From contig NZ_SODF01000001.1 of NCBI RefSeq assembly GCF_004365875.1, positions 248,001 through 312,000 of the forward strand: 64,000 nt of DNA, written 5' to 3'. The notes under the pieces were generated by a model that searched no databases, was not told where the DNA came from, and saw only the letters and a program-made list of their open reading frames with translations. This document shows positions 32,480 to 42,134 of the stretch, piece by piece. This DNA is from Kribbella kalugense (GTDB lineage Bacteria; Actinomycetota; Actinomycetes; Propionibacteriales; Kribbellaceae). Within the stretch, counting starts at the first letter, position 1. Every line of letters begins with the position of its first letter. Position numbers and translations under genes: made by a program.

Positions 32480-35179
32480 GTGGCTGTGGAGCTGACCGGT
32501 CGACTTGCGGAGTGCAGCGCGCTCGGACAGGTCGTCGCGGCCGTGCGGACCGGAGAGAGTCGCGTCCTGGTGCTGTCGGGAGAGGCTGGGGTCGGCAAGA
32601 GCGCGCTGCTCGACTACCTGGTCGGTCAGGCGGACGGGTGCCGGGTGACGCGGACCTCCGGTGTGCAGTCCGAGATGGAGCTAGCGTTCGCCGGTCTGCA
32701 CCAGCTGTGCGCACCTGTGCTCGATCTGCTCGACCGGCTGCCCGCACCGCAGCGCGAGGCGTTGCAGACCGTGTTCGGTATCAGCGCTGGCCCGCCGCCC
32801 GACATGTTCCTGATCGGTCTGGGTGTGCTGAGCCTCCTAGCCGAGGCTGCCGAGCACCAGCCGCTCGTCTGTCTGGTCGACGACCAGCAATGGCTCGACC
32901 GTTGCTCGGCGCAGATCCTCTCGTTCGTCGCCCGCCGGCTCGACGCGGAGTCCGTCGCTCTGGTCTTCGCTACTCGGGAGATCGGCCAGGTGCTGACCGG
33001 ACTTCCGGAGTACCCCATCGGCGGGCTCCGGGATGCCGATGCCCGTGCGCTGCTGGACGCCGTATTGACGTCGCCGATCGATGCGCAGGTGCGCGACCAG
33101 CTAGTGGCCGAGGCACATGGCAACCCGCTGGCGTTGCTCGAGCTGCCGCGCGGTCTGCAGTTGGCTGGAGGCTTCGGAGTACCAGGTGCTGTGGGTATCG
33201 AGGAGAGCTTCGTCCGGCGGGTGAACGGCATGCCGGACGAGACCCGTCGGCTCCTGGTTCTCGCTGCGGCAGAGCCCTCGGGCAACGACGCTTTGGTACG
33301 CCGTGCTGCCGGACTGCTCGGTCTGCGCCCGGAGGCAGCGGTAGCGGCGAGCGATGCGGGACTGGCGGAGTTCGCGACCCGCATCCGGTTCCGACACCCG
33401 CTGGTTCGCTCGGCGGCGTACTGCTCGGCCTCACCGGCCGAACGACGTGAGGTGCACCAGGCACTGGCTGCGGTGACGGACGGCGAAGCCGACCCGGACC
33501 GCCGGGCCTGGCATCGGGCACAGGGCGCGGCCGGACCGGACGAGGAGATCGCCGACGAGCTGGAGAGGTCGGCCGGCCGAGCTCAAGCCCGGAGTGGGTT
33601 CGCAGCGACGGCCGCATTCCTGCTGCGGTCAGCTGCGCTAACGATCGACCCGGTGAAGCGAGCGGGTCGTGCACTGGCAGCGGCGCAGGCCGAGCTGCAG
33701 ACCGGTGCTTTCGACTCCGCGGCCGACCTACTGACGATGGCCGAGGAAGAGCAGCTGAGCGAGTTGCAGCGTGCTCGGGCCGATCTGGTCCACGCACAGC
33801 TCGCGTTTCTGACCAATCGGGGCAATGACGCGCCGCAGCTGATGCTGAAGGCGGCGAAGCGGCTCGAGACCGTCGATGTCGCGCTGGCACGGACGACGTA
33901 CCTGGACGCGTTGTCGGCGGCCATCTTCGCGGGACGACTGGCCAAGCCTGGTGGCGACGTGATCGAGGTGGCGCGGGCCGCGGCCGCCGCGCCGCGTCCG
34001 GCGGTGGTGCGTTCGGCGGACCTCCTGCTCGACGGCAACGCGCTGCACTACCGGGATGGGTACGCCGCGGGTGCGGAGACTTTGCACAAGGCGCTGGCCG
34101 GCGTCGGCGACGGAATGACCGTCGAGGACGAACTGCAGTTGTTGTGGATGGCAACGACTTCCGCATTGCGGCTGTGGGACGCCGATCGCTGGGAGCAGCT
34201 GTCCCGCCGGCACGTACGGCTCGTCCGCGAGACCGGCGTACTCAGCAACGTCGCGCTGGCGCTGACTTCGCTGGCCTATGTGAGTGTGTTCGCAGGTGAC
34301 CTGTCGGCGGCCGCGACGCTGACCGATGAGGCGCGGGCGGCGAACGAGGTGACTGGCGGCAATCTGGCGCCGTACGGCCAGTTGGCGCTGGCTGCGTTCC
34401 GTGGTGATCGGGACGAGACGCTCGCGCTGGTCGCGGCGACCGAGCAGGACGGGACGCGGCGTGGCGAGGGGATCGGTCTCGCGTTCGCGGACTGGGCGAG
34501 CGCCGTACTCGCCAATGGGCTCGGTCGGTACCAGGACGCGGCCGAGGCGGCGGAGCGCGCGTTCCAGGATCCGCGGGACGAGTTGTCGATGATGCTGGTG
34601 CCGGGTGAGCTGGTCGAGGCCGCCGTACGGATCGGGGCGATCGACACCGCACACCGTGCGTGCCAGGTCCTGGGTGGCATGGCCGACGCGACCGGCACCG
34701 ACTGGGCGCTCGGGGTGTACGCGCGGTCCCGGGCGATGATCAGCGCCGGCGACACGGCCGAACGCCTCTACCGGGACGCGCTCGCACACCTGGAGAAGAC
34801 GCGGCTGAAGGTCGAGCTTGCGCGGGCTCAGTTGCTGTACGGCGAATGGCTGCGGCGGGAACGACGTCGTACCGATGCGCGCGAACACCTGCGCACGGCG
34901 CACGCCAGCTTCGAGGCGATGGGGTTGGCCGGTTTCGCTGAGCGGGCCTGGCGCGAACTGCAGGCGGCCGGCGGGACCGCTCGGAAGCGCGCCGTACCGA
35001 CGCAGAGCGAGCTGACCGCGCAGGAGGGCCAGATCGCCCGGATGGCACGTGATGGCCTGTCCAACCCGGAGATCGCTACCCGGCTGTTCATCAGCGCGCG
35101 GACCGTGCAGTACCACCTGCGGAAGGTGTTCTCGAAGCTGGACATCACCTCCCGCAGTCAGCTCGACCAGGTCCTCTAA
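32480..35179 (+). CDS. Large ATP-binding LuxR family regulator (LAL), copy 2
   Basis: An 899-residue LAL regulator. Walker A is LSGEAGVGKSALLD (about residues 32-45), Walker B LVCLVDDQQWLD (about 132-143), TPR-like helical repeats fill 330-830, and the LuxR domain is at about 837-895 (LTAQEGQIARMARDGLSNPEIATRL, FISARTVQYHLRKVFSKL). It resembles the copy at 19843 in layout but only modestly in sequence, so it is not a recent duplicate. The start is GTG at 32480 or GTG at 32486; both leave the ATPase domain whole. It is divergent from the SDR-DUF427-MOSC operon and a likely activator of it. Confidence 0.9.
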   Translation: MAVELTGRLAECSALGQVVAAVRTGESRVLVLSGEAGVGKSALLDYLVGQADGCRVTRTSGVQSEMELAFAGLHQLCAPVLDLLDRLPAPQREALQTVFGISAGPPPDMFLIGLGVLSLLAEAAEHQPLVCLVDDQQWLDRCSAQILSFVARRLDAESVALVFATREIGQVLTGLPEYPIGGLRDADARALLDAVLTSPIDAQVRDQLVAEAHGNPLALLELPRGLQLAGGFGVPGAVGIEESFVRRVNGMPDETRRLLVLAAAEPSGNDALVRRAAGLLGLRPEAAVAASDAGLAEFATRIRFRHPLVRSAAYCSASPAERREVHQALAAVTDGEADPDRRAWHRAQGAAGPDEEIADELERSAGRAQARSGFAATAAFLLRSAALTIDPVKRAGRALAAAQAELQTGAFDSAADLLTMAEEEQLSELQRARADLVHAQLAFLTNRGNDAPQLMLKAAKRLETVDVALARTTYLDALSAAIFAGRLAKPGGDVIEVARAAAAAPRPAVVRSADLLLDGNALHYRDGYAAGAETLHKALAGVGDGMTVEDELQLLWMATTSALRLWDADRWEQLSRRHVRLVRETGVLSNVALALTSLAYVSVFAGDLSAAATLTDEARAANEVTGGNLAPYGQLALAAFRGDRDETLALVAATEQDGTRRGEGIGLAFADWASAVLANGLGRYQDAAEAAERAFQDPRDELSMMLVPGELVEAAVRIGAIDTAHRACQVLGGMADATGTDWALGVYARSRAMISAGDTAERLYRDALAHLEKTRLKVELARAQLLYGEWLRRERRRTDAREHLRTAHASFEAMGLAGFAERAWRELQAAGGTARKRAVPTQSELTAQEGQIARMARDGLSNPEIATRLFISARTVQYHLRKVFSKLDITSRSQLDQVL

Positions 35180-35253
35180 CTGCTCACCACACCCGCGGCC
35201 GGTTTTGGACACCGTTTACCGGAGTGTGGGCGGCGGGCGTAAATTATTCGCTC

Positions 35254-36264
35254 ATGGCCATGTTCGACCTTTCCCTCGACAAGCTCCGCGAGTACCGGCC
35301 CGAGGTGGCCGCGCCCGCCGACCTGGTCGATTTCTGGCGCCGCTCGATCGAGAAGGCGCGTACCGACGACCTGTCCGCTTCGTTCACCCTGATCGACAAC
35401 AAGCTCGCGGTGATCGACACCTATGACGTCACCTACGCCGGCTTCGGCGGTTCGCCGGTCAAGGGCTGGCTGCACGTGCCGGCCGGTGCCACCGGTCCGC
35501 TGCCGACCGTGGTGCAGTACCACGGGTACTCCGGCGGTCGTGGCTTCCCGCACGCGACCACTCTCTGGGCGCAGGCCGGCTACGCCCACTTCGTGATGGA
35601 CACCCGCGGGCAGGGCTACAGCGCCGGCGGCCCGGAGAGTACGGCGGACGACACGCCGTACGCCGGTCTGAACCACACGCCGGGCTTCATGACCGCGGGT
35701 ATCACCGACCCGGAGACCTACTACTACCGCCGCGTGTACATCGACGCGGTCCGGACGCTCGAAGCCGCGCGGACGTCGCCGTTCGTGGACCCGGACAAGA
35801 TCATCGTCACCGGCGGCAGCCAGGGCGGCGGCATCTCGATCGCCGCGGCCGGCCTCGCACCGATCGCCGGGATCGAGCTGCTCGGCTGCGCTCCCGACGT
35901 ACCGTTCCTGTGTCACTTCCAGCGGGCACTGCAGATCACCGACAAGGACCCGTACGGCGAGATCACGCGATACCTGAAGGGGTTCCGGCAGGACGTCGAC
36001 GCCGCGCTGCGGACGCTGAGCTACTTCGACGGCGTCAACCTGGGCCGGCTGGCCACGGTGCCTGCGCTGTTCTCGGTCGCGCTGATGGATGCCACCTGCC
36101 CGCCGTCGACGGTTTTTGCTGCCTTCAACCACTACGGGAACGACCAGAAGGACATCGAGGTCTACCACTACAACAATCACGAGGGCGGCCAGACGTACCA
36201 GCAGCTGGCCCAGCTCGAGTGGTTCGCGGAGATCTTCGAGAAAAGGTCATCGACGGACCGATGA
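35254..36264 (+). CDS. CE7 family acetylxylan esterase / cephalosporin-C deacetylase
   Basis: A 336-residue alpha/beta hydrolase of carbohydrate esterase family 7. Oxyanion-hole region YHGYSGGRG, nucleophile Ser189 in GGSQGGG, Asp in VALMDATCPPSTVFAAFNHY and His in YNNHEGG. RGQGYSAGG in the middle is a CE7 signature. It deacetylates acetylated xylo-oligosaccharides inside the cell (no signal peptide). I start at ATG 35254; a frame reaching 35224 has no better ribosome site. The 74-bp gap before it holds a -10-like TAAATT at 35240. No other xylan gene is adjacent; the xyloglucan locus is 13 kb away. Confidence 0.88.
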   Translation: MAMFDLSLDKLREYRPEVAAPADLVDFWRRSIEKARTDDLSASFTLIDNKLAVIDTYDVTYAGFGGSPVKGWLHVPAGATGPLPTVVQYHGYSGGRGFPHATTLWAQAGYAHFVMDTRGQGYSAGGPESTADDTPYAGLNHTPGFMTAGITDPETYYYRRVYIDAVRTLEAARTSPFVDPDKIIVTGGSQGGGISIAAAGLAPIAGIELLGCAPDVPFLCHFQRALQITDKDPYGEITRYLKGFRQDVDAALRTLSYFDGVNLGRLATVPALFSVALMDATCPPSTVFAAFNHYGNDQKDIEVYHYNNHEGGQTYQQLAQLEWFAEIFEKRSSTDR

Positions 36265-36340
36265 GTTTCCGGCCCGGGCCTCGTTACACGGTCATCGATG
36301 TCGGTCAGACTGGACCGACCGTGACCGCGGGAGGCCGCAG

Positions 36341-36754
36341 ATGGACTGGAAGCTCGAGCTCGTCATCGTTCCGGTATCGGACGTAGACCGGGCGAAGAAG
36401 TTCTACACCGACCAGCTCGGATTCGCCGAGGACGTCGACCACCGGGTCGGGGACTCGTTCCGGGTGGTTCAGCTGACGCCGCCGGGGTCGAAGTGCTCGA
36501 TCACGATCGGCCTCGGCGTGACGTCCGCGACGCCGGGCAGCTACCAGGGCACGCACCTGGTGGTGACCGACATCGAGGCGGCGCGGGCCGAGCTGGTCGA
36601 GCGTGGTGTCGAGGTCAGCCAACCGTTCCACTTCGGCGCCCAGGGCAAGCAGGACGGCGTACATCCGGACCGTTCCAACTACAACTCCTTCCTGTCCTTC
36701 GAGGACCCGGACGGCAACGGCTGGACGGTCCAGGAGGTTGGGCACGCGTCGTGA
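36341..36754 (+). CDS. VOC family (glyoxalase/bleomycin resistance-like) protein
   Basis: A 137-residue single-domain VOC protein: LELVIVPVSDVDRAKKFYTDQLGF at residues 4-27 and SFEDPDGNGWTVQEV at the end are characteristic. Metal ligands are not obvious at the first position, so it may bind rather than turn over substrates. ATG at 36341 with GGGAGG about 8 nt upstream (36330-36335). It overlaps the following sigma-factor gene by GTGA, so the sigma factor may be translated with it. A short inverted repeat TCGGTC/GACCGA lies at 36301-36318. Confidence 0.85.
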   Translation: MDWKLELVIVPVSDVDRAKKFYTDQLGFAEDVDHRVGDSFRVVQLTPPGSKCSITIGLGVTSATPGSYQGTHLVVTDIEAARAELVERGVEVSQPFHFGAQGKQDGVHPDRSNYNSFLSFEDPDGNGWTVQEVGHAS

Positions 36755-37701
36755 CCACTTTGGAGGAGGCGGCGTTCGCGGGGGATGAGACCGCGTTCGC
36801 CGCCTTGGCCGGGCAGTACCGGCGGGAGCTTCACGTGCACTGCTACCGGATGCTCGGGTCGTACGACGAGGCGGAGGACGCGGTCCAGGAGACGCTCCTG
36901 CGGGCCTGGCGTGCCCGCGCCTCGTACGACGGCCGCACGTACTTCCGGGCCTGGCTCTACAAGATCGCGACCAACATCTGCCTGGACGTCGTACGGCGGC
37001 CGACAGCACGCGACCTGGTCTGGTTGCAGCCGTACCCGGACCGTCTGCTCGACGAGATCGCTCCACCGGCGAACCAGCCCGACGCGGTCGCGGTGGACCG
37101 GGAGACGATCGAGCTGACGTTCCTGATCGCACTCCAGACCCTGCCCGCTCGGCAGCGGGCCGCACTGATCGCCCGCGACGTACTCGGCTGGTCGGCCGCG
37201 GAGACTGCCGGGATGCTGGAGACCAGCGTGGCCGCGGCGAACAGTGCACTCCAGCGTGCCCGGGTGACGATGCAGCAGCGACTGCCGGTACGCCGGACCG
37301 ACTGGAGTGCGCCACAGCCCACCGCTGAGGAGCGTGAGGTCCTGGCGCGCTTCATCGACGCGCACCAGCGGTGTGACGCGGCTGCGGCGATTGCGATCGC
37401 GGCCGAGGACCTGCGGATCTCGATGCCGCCGGACCGCTTGTCGTTCGACGGCCTGACCACGTGCCTTCCGCTGTTCGAGCGCGCCTTCGGGCCGGACCGG
37501 GACGGCGAGTGGCGCCTGGTGCCGACGTCGGCGAACCGGTTGCCCGCGGCAGCGTCGTACCTGCTGCGCCCGGGGGACACGGTGTGGCGGGCGTTCAAGC
37601 TGGACGTGCTGCGGGTGCACGACGGGAAGATCGCCGAGATCATGACATTCGGCTACTCCCGTTTCCCGGCCTTTGGCCTCCCGGACCGCTTGACCCCCTA
37701 A
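36751..37701 (+). CDS. ECF sigma factor with C-terminal SnoaL-like domain
   Basis: A 316-residue sigma-70 family protein. Region 2 is at about residues 8-80 ([29 protein letters not shown]), region 4 at 125-175 ([47 protein letters not shown]) and a SnoaL/NTF2-like domain at 195-310 ([27 protein letters not shown]). In this type the extra domain, and not a separate anti-sigma factor, usually modulates activity. GTG at 36751 overlaps the VOC stop. It likely controls its own operon; no cognate promoter could be identified by eye. Confidence 0.9.
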   Translation: MTTLEEAAFAGDETAFAALAGQYRRELHVHCYRMLGSYDEAEDAVQETLLRAWRARASYDGRTYFRAWLYKIATNICLDVVRRPTARDLVWLQPYPDRLLDEIAPPANQPDAVAVDRETIELTFLIALQTLPARQRAALIARDVLGWSAAETAGMLETSVAAANSALQRARVTMQQRLPVRRTDWSAPQPTAEEREVLARFIDAHQRCDAAAAIAIAAEDLRISMPPDRLSFDGLTTCLPLFERAFGPDRDGEWRLVPTSANRLPAAASYLLRPGDTVWRAFKLDVLRVHDGKIAEIMTFGYSRFPAFGLPDRLTP

Positions 37702-37711
37702 TGTGGGTCCC

Positions 37712-38455
37712 ATGTTGGGACTACCCGCGGGAATCCGGGTCTGCCTGTTCGACCTGGACGGTGTGCTCACCGATACCGCCGCCGTCCACGCGGCCGCGTG
37801 GAAAGAGATGTTCGACGTGTTCCTCCGCGACTATGCGGAGCAACACGGGACAGCGTTCAAGCCGTTCGACGCACGCGCGGAGTACGACGCGTACGTCGAC
37901 GGCAAGCCACGAGGCGACGGAGTTCGCGACTTCCTCACCTCGCGCGGCATCACGTTGCCTGACGGGTCAGCCGACGATCCGCCGACCGCGATGACGGTCA
38001 ACGGTCTCGGCAACCGGAAGAACGAGGCCGTCCAGCACCTGATCCGGACCAAGGGCGTGCGGGTCTTCGAGGGCTCGCGCCGATACCTCCAGGCCGCCGA
38101 GCAGGCCGGACTCCGCCGGGCCGTGGTGTCGTCGAGTGCGAACACCCGCGAGGTACTCGCGGTCACCGGACTCGCGCAGTACATCGAGGAGATCGTCGAC
38201 GGCGTGACGATCCGGACCGACGGCCTCAAAGGGAAACCGGCGCCGGACACGTTCCTGGCCGCGGCCAAGGGCTTCGGCGTCGACCCGGCCGAGGCGGCGG
38301 TGTTCGAGGACGCGCTGGCCGGTGTCGCCGCCGGTCGCGCGGGCCACTTCGGCCACGTCATCGGCGTGGATCGCGTCGGCCAGGCGGCCGAGCTGAAGTC
38401 GAACGGGGCGGACGTGGTGGTCCGCGACCTGGCAGACCTGCTGGAGGACCAATGA
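37712..38455 (+). CDS. pgmB: Beta-phosphoglucomutase
   Basis: A 247-residue HAD enzyme interconverting beta-glucose-1-phosphate and glucose-6-phosphate. Motif I is [11 protein letters not shown] (nucleophile Asp14, general acid/base Asp16), cap residues with VNGLGNRKN, motif [10 protein letters not shown], Lys in GKPAPDTF and motif [13 protein letters not shown]. The overlong 50-residue cap (37-90) is common in actinobacterial members that travel with GH65. ATG at 37712 is preferred over GTG 37703. It overlaps the GH65 phosphorylase gene by ATGA, giving a two-gene pathway. Confidence 0.9.
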   Translation: MLGLPAGIRVCLFDLDGVLTDTAAVHAAAWKEMFDVFLRDYAEQHGTAFKPFDARAEYDAYVDGKPRGDGVRDFLTSRGITLPDGSADDPPTAMTVNGLGNRKNEAVQHLIRTKGVRVFEGSRRYLQAAEQAGLRRAVVSSSANTREVLAVTGLAQYIEEIVDGVTIRTDGLKGKPAPDTFLAAAKGFGVDPAEAAVFEDALAGVAAGRAGHFGHVIGVDRVGQAAELKSNGADVVVRDLADLLEDQ

Positions 38456-40818
38456 TCGACCGAGGTCATCACCCGATCGAGCCGTGGCGGCTGCGCGAGA
38501 CCCGGCTTGCCCTCGACAAGCTGGCGCAGTCGGAGTCGCTGTTCGCCCAGTCGAACGGTCACATCGGCCTGCGCGGCAACCTCGACGAGGGCGAGCCGTA
38601 CGCGATCCCGGGCACGTACCTGAACTCGTTCTACGAGCAGCGTCCGCTGCCGTACGCCGAAGCCGGCTACGGCTACCCGGAGTCCGGTCAGACGCTGGTC
38701 GACGTGACCAACGGCAAGCTGATCCGGCTGATGGTGGACGACTCGCCGTTCGACATCCGCTACGGGTACCTGACCAAGCACGAGCGCTCGCTGGACTTCC
38801 GGACCGGCATCCTCCAGCGCGACGTCGACTGGACGTCGCCGGGCGGCAAGCGGATCAAGGTCACCAGCCGCCGGCTGGTGTCGCTGACCCAGCGCGCCGT
38901 CGCGGCGATCGAGTACATCGTGGAGCCGGTCGACCAGCCGGCCCGCTTCGTCATCCAGTCCGAGCTGGTCGCGAACGAGACGCAGCCGAAGCTGTCCGAC
39001 GATCCGCGGGTCGCCGCCGTACTGGACAACCCGTTGAAGCCCGTCAGTCATGACGGCGGTGAGCATGGCGTCGTCCTGATCCACCGGACCACGCGCAGCC
39101 AGCAACTGATGGCGGCCGCGATGTCACACGATGTGGAGACGACGGCCCGCTACAAGATGGACCAGGACGTCCGGGAGGACTGGGCGCGCACCACGGTGAT
39201 CTGCCACCTGCAGCCGGGCGAGAGTCTGCGCGTGGTGAAGTACCTGGCCTACGGCTGGTCCAGCCTGCGCTCGGAGACCGCCATCCGGGACCAGGTCGCG
39301 GCGGCGCTCGCGAGCGCGAAGTTCTCCGGCTGGGAAGGACTGGCCAAGCAGCAGGTCGACTTCCTGGACGACTTCTGGGACGGCGCCGACGTCGAGGTGC
39401 AAGGGCATCCGGAGCTCCAGCAGGCGGTGCGGTTCGCGCTGTTCCACGTCCTGCAGGCCGGGGCACGCGCCGAGCGACGGGCGATCCCGTCGAAGGGGCT
39501 GACCGGAGCTGGGTACGACGGGCACACGTTCTGGGACACGGAGGGCTTCGTCCTGCCGGTGCTGACGTACACCATGCCCGACGCGGCCGCTGACGCGTTG
39601 CGCTGGCGACATTCGATCCTCGAGCTGGCCAAGGAACGCGCCGAGGTGCTGGGCTTCAAAGGCGCGGCCTTCCCGTGGCGGACCATCCGCGGCCAGGAGT
39701 GCTCCGGCTACTGGCCCGCGGGTACGGCGGCGTTCCACATCAACGCCGACATCGCCGAGGCCGTGATGCGGTACCACCGGGCCACCGGTGACGACGACTT
39801 CCTCGACGAGGTCGGGCTGGAGCTCCTGGTGGAGACCGCTCGGCTGTGGCTGTCGCTGGGACACCACGACCGCGACGGCCGCTGGCACCTGCCCGGCGTG
39901 ACCGGCCCGGACGAGTACAGCGCAGTTGCCGACGACAACGTTTTCACCAACCTGATGGCGGCGCGCAACCTGCGGTTCGCGGCGGAGGTCTCGGCCAAGT
40001 TGCCGACCCGGGCACGGGCGCTGGGTGTCGACGCCGAGGAGGAGGCCGCCTGGCGGGACGCGGCGGCCGCTGTCTACGTGCCGTACGACAAGGAGCTCGG
40101 CGTACACCCGCAGTCCGAAGGGTTCACCGGGTACGCCGTGTGGGACTTCGAGGCGTACAAGGACAAGTACCCGCTGCTGCTGCACGCGCCGTACTTCCAG
40201 CTGTACCGGACCCAGGTGGTCAAGCAGGCCGACCTGATGCTGGCGACGTACTGGTGCGGTGACGCGTTCACCGCCGAGGAGAAGGCGCGAAACTTCGACT
40301 ACTACGAGCGGCTGACGGTGCGGGACTCGTCGCTGTCGGCCTGCGTGCAGGCCGTGATGGCCGCTGAGGTCGGGCACCTCGACCTGGCGTACGACTATGC
40401 GTATGAGGCCGCGCTGATCGACATGCGCAACCTGCACCACAACACCGGCGACGGGCTGCACATGGCCTCACTGGGTGGTGCCTGGAGCGCGCTGGTGGCC
40501 GGTTTCGGTGGGTTGCGGGAGAGCGACGGCTACCTGTCGTTCGATCCCGCCTTGCCGATCGGGCTGTCCGGGCTGAGCTTCACGATCCGGTGGCGCGGGG
40601 TCCGGTTGAAGGTCGAGATCGACCCGGTTGCCGTGAAGTACTCGGTGCACAACGGGCCGGACTCGGCGCTCACCCTCCGGCACGCCGGCGAGGAGATCAC
40701 CGTCAGGGCCGACCAGCCGGTGGTCCGGACGCTGGAGAAGAGGCGGCCGCTGCTTCCCCGGCCGCCGCAACCGCTCGGCCGCGAGCCGCGGCCGGCGATG
40801 GCGGTCAACGAGGAGTAG
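38452..40818 (+). CDS. GH65 disaccharide phosphorylase (kojibiose/trehalose/maltose type)
   Basis: A 788-residue glycoside hydrolase family 65 protein. N-terminal beta-sandwich (1-270), linker helices and an (alpha/alpha)6 barrel (330-700); catalytic acid Glu488 in [35 protein letters not shown] and [13 protein letters not shown] are family signatures; the phosphate-binding region is at the C-terminal part of the barrel (ASLGG). It phosphorolyses an alpha-glucoside to beta-glucose-1-phosphate, which the adjacent beta-phosphoglucomutase feeds into glycolysis. Linkage specificity is not readable. It is cytoplasmic; no importer is adjacent. Its stop abuts the GlsB stop (TAGCTA). Confidence 0.92.
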   Translation: MIDRGHHPIEPWRLRETRLALDKLAQSESLFAQSNGHIGLRGNLDEGEPYAIPGTYLNSFYEQRPLPYAEAGYGYPESGQTLVDVTNGKLIRLMVDDSPFDIRYGYLTKHERSLDFRTGILQRDVDWTSPGGKRIKVTSRRLVSLTQRAVAAIEYIVEPVDQPARFVIQSELVANETQPKLSDDPRVAAVLDNPLKPVSHDGGEHGVVLIHRTTRSQQLMAAAMSHDVETTARYKMDQDVREDWARTTVICHLQPGESLRVVKYLAYGWSSLRSETAIRDQVAAALASAKFSGWEGLAKQQVDFLDDFWDGADVEVQGHPELQQAVRFALFHVLQAGARAERRAIPSKGLTGAGYDGHTFWDTEGFVLPVLTYTMPDAAADALRWRHSILELAKERAEVLGFKGAAFPWRTIRGQECSGYWPAGTAAFHINADIAEAVMRYHRATGDDDFLDEVGLELLVETARLWLSLGHHDRDGRWHLPGVTGPDEYSAVADDNVFTNLMAARNLRFAAEVSAKLPTRARALGVDAEEEAAWRDAAAAVYVPYDKELGVHPQSEGFTGYAVWDFEAYKDKYPLLLHAPYFQLYRTQVVKQADLMLATYWCGDAFTAEEKARNFDYYERLTVRDSSLSACVQAVMAAEVGHLDLAYDYAYEAALIDMRNLHHNTGDGLHMASLGGAWSALVAGFGGLRESDGYLSFDPALPIGLSGLSFTIRWRGVRLKVEIDPVAVKYSVHNGPDSALTLRHAGEEITVRADQPVVRTLEKRRPLLPRPPQPLGREPRPAMAVNEE

Positions 40819-41085
40819 CTAGCGGGTCAGGTTCTTCTTGTTGCGCGCGGACAGCGACTCGGCGGTGCCGACCAGCATCACCGACGAGATCACGGCGACG
40901 ATGAAGCCGAGCACGTTCAGCTCGAAGATGCTGCCGGTGCCGAGGAGGGCGGCGATGCTGCCGCCGATCACCGAGCCGGCCAGTCCGAGCAGCAGCGTGG
41001 CGAGCAGACCGAGCTTCTGCTTGCCGGGCGTGAAGAGCCGGGCGAGTGCTCCGATGATGAGTCCGGCGATGATGAAGCCGATCAT
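40819..41085 (-). CDS. GlsB/YeaQ/YmgE family stress membrane protein
   Basis: An 88-residue membrane protein with three hydrophobic helices: MIGFIIAGLIIGALARLF, LLATLLLGLAGSVIGGSIAALLG and NVLGFIVAVISSVMLVG. The family is known for stress-inducible small inner-membrane proteins of unknown mechanism. GGAGGAT lies 6-12 nt before the ATG. The gene stands alone, 104 bp downstream of the lipoprotein gene on the same strand. Confidence 0.9.
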   Translation of the reverse strand: MIGFIIAGLIIGALARLFTPGKQKLGLLATLLLGLAGSVIGGSIAALLGTGSIFELNVLGFIVAVISSVMLVGTAESLSARNKKNLTR

Positions 41086-41189
41086 GGCGAGATCCTCCGA
41101 GGGTCGAGCGGTAGGACTCCAGTCTCCGGCCTCGGCGGCGTGGATGGCAGTGGAGTTCTCCCTGATCGGACCCGGACCCGACCCTGGGT

Positions 41190-42047
41190 TCAGGTGCGTG
41201 CCCTGGTGGTGACCAGGTCGCTGCTGGCCTGCAGTCTGGGCATGGACTGGAGCTCGTTGAGCACTGTGCTCGCAAGCTGATCGGCCGCGTCCGGGTCGCT
41301 GTGCAGCAGGGCCTGGTAGCTGTTCCGGCAGGGCGAGCCGGCGCCCAGCACGGCGACGTACTGCTCGATGTCCGCCAGCGCCGGATGGGTCTTGATCGCG
41401 TCGACCGTGCCCTTGGCGCACTTGATCAGCGTCGGTTGTGTCGTGGCCGCGCCGCTCTTGACGAGCAGTTGGTCGGCGAGCGCCTTGGTCATGAAGTACT
41501 GCGCGCTGGTGGGCTTGTCCTGCAGGTACCGCGCGGTCGCGATCTCCTTGAGGTTGTCGGTGAGGACGCAGACCGCCCACAGCGGCGGCAGCGTGATGAC
41601 CTGGCTCTTCGGCATGAACGCGGGGATGTCCAGCACCCCGGCAAGGCCGCCGCTGTTGTTGACGGCGATCAACGCCGACCGCGACGCCTGGTCGGTCGGG
41701 TTCGCGTACGGCGCGGTGATCAGCCGGCTGGTGAAGCTCGCGTCCGGCATGACGATGACCGACATGCTGCCGGTGTTCTTGAGCAGCAACGAGGTATGGC
41801 TCGGGTCGGTGCTGGCAGTCAGCACCACTCCGTCCGCCTGGGACTCCGGTGGGAGCGCCTCGGTGGAGTGCACGCAGTCGGTCGCGGGCTTGACCACGGA
41901 GGGGGTCTGCGGCAGGACGATCGACGGGGTCGGAGGCACGGACGGCACTTCGCTCGATCCCTCCGCAGCCGAGCAGCCGGCCGTCACCGCCAGCAGCATC
42001 GCCAATAGCCCTGCCCTGGGCACAAGCGCCCGACCGCGTCCGTCCAC
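41190..42047 (-). CDS. Putative secreted lipoprotein of unknown function
   Basis: A 285-residue protein with a lipoprotein signal: Arg-rich start, hydrophobic LLAMLLAVTAG and the acylated Cys at about residue 25 (TAGC). A Ser/Pro/Val-rich linker follows (28-55), then a globular domain with Cys pairs (TDCVHS, AVCVLT, IKCAKG, SPCRNS) that may form disulfides outside the cell. I recognise no family. The start is a GTG at 42047 behind a GGGGGG run. It is divergent from the YcaQ-like gene. Confidence 0.75.
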   Translation of the reverse strand: MDGRGRALVPRAGLLAMLLAVTAGCSAAEGSSEVPSVPPTPSIVLPQTPSVVKPATDCVHSTEALPPESQADGVVLTASTDPSHTSLLLKNTGSMSVIVMPDASFTSRLITAPYANPTDQASRSALIAVNNSGGLAGVLDIPAFMPKSQVITLPPLWAVCVLTDNLKEIATARYLQDKPTSAQYFMTKALADQLLVKSGAATTQPTLIKCAKGTVDAIKTHPALADIEQYVAVLGAGSPCRNSYQALLHSDPDAADQLASTVLNELQSMPRLQASSDLVTTRART

Positions 42048-42134
42048 AATGACCCCCCTGGTCCCCGAGCCAAGTCCCCACCCGCTCGGTCTTCTTCACA
42101 GAATACTGTCCCCGCGATGACTTAGCCTCACTTC

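Noticed and set aside
31360-33450. A 696-codon plus-strand frame over the DUF427, SDR and LAL genes
   Set aside because: It changes register across three real genes and is Arg/Gly/Ala-rich without domains; the LAL gene in another frame is clear.
35215-35245. A -35/-10 promoter (TTTACC and TAAATT) before the CE7 esterase
   Set aside because: The spacer is 19 nt and the hexamers are weak; kept only as a remark in the gene entry.
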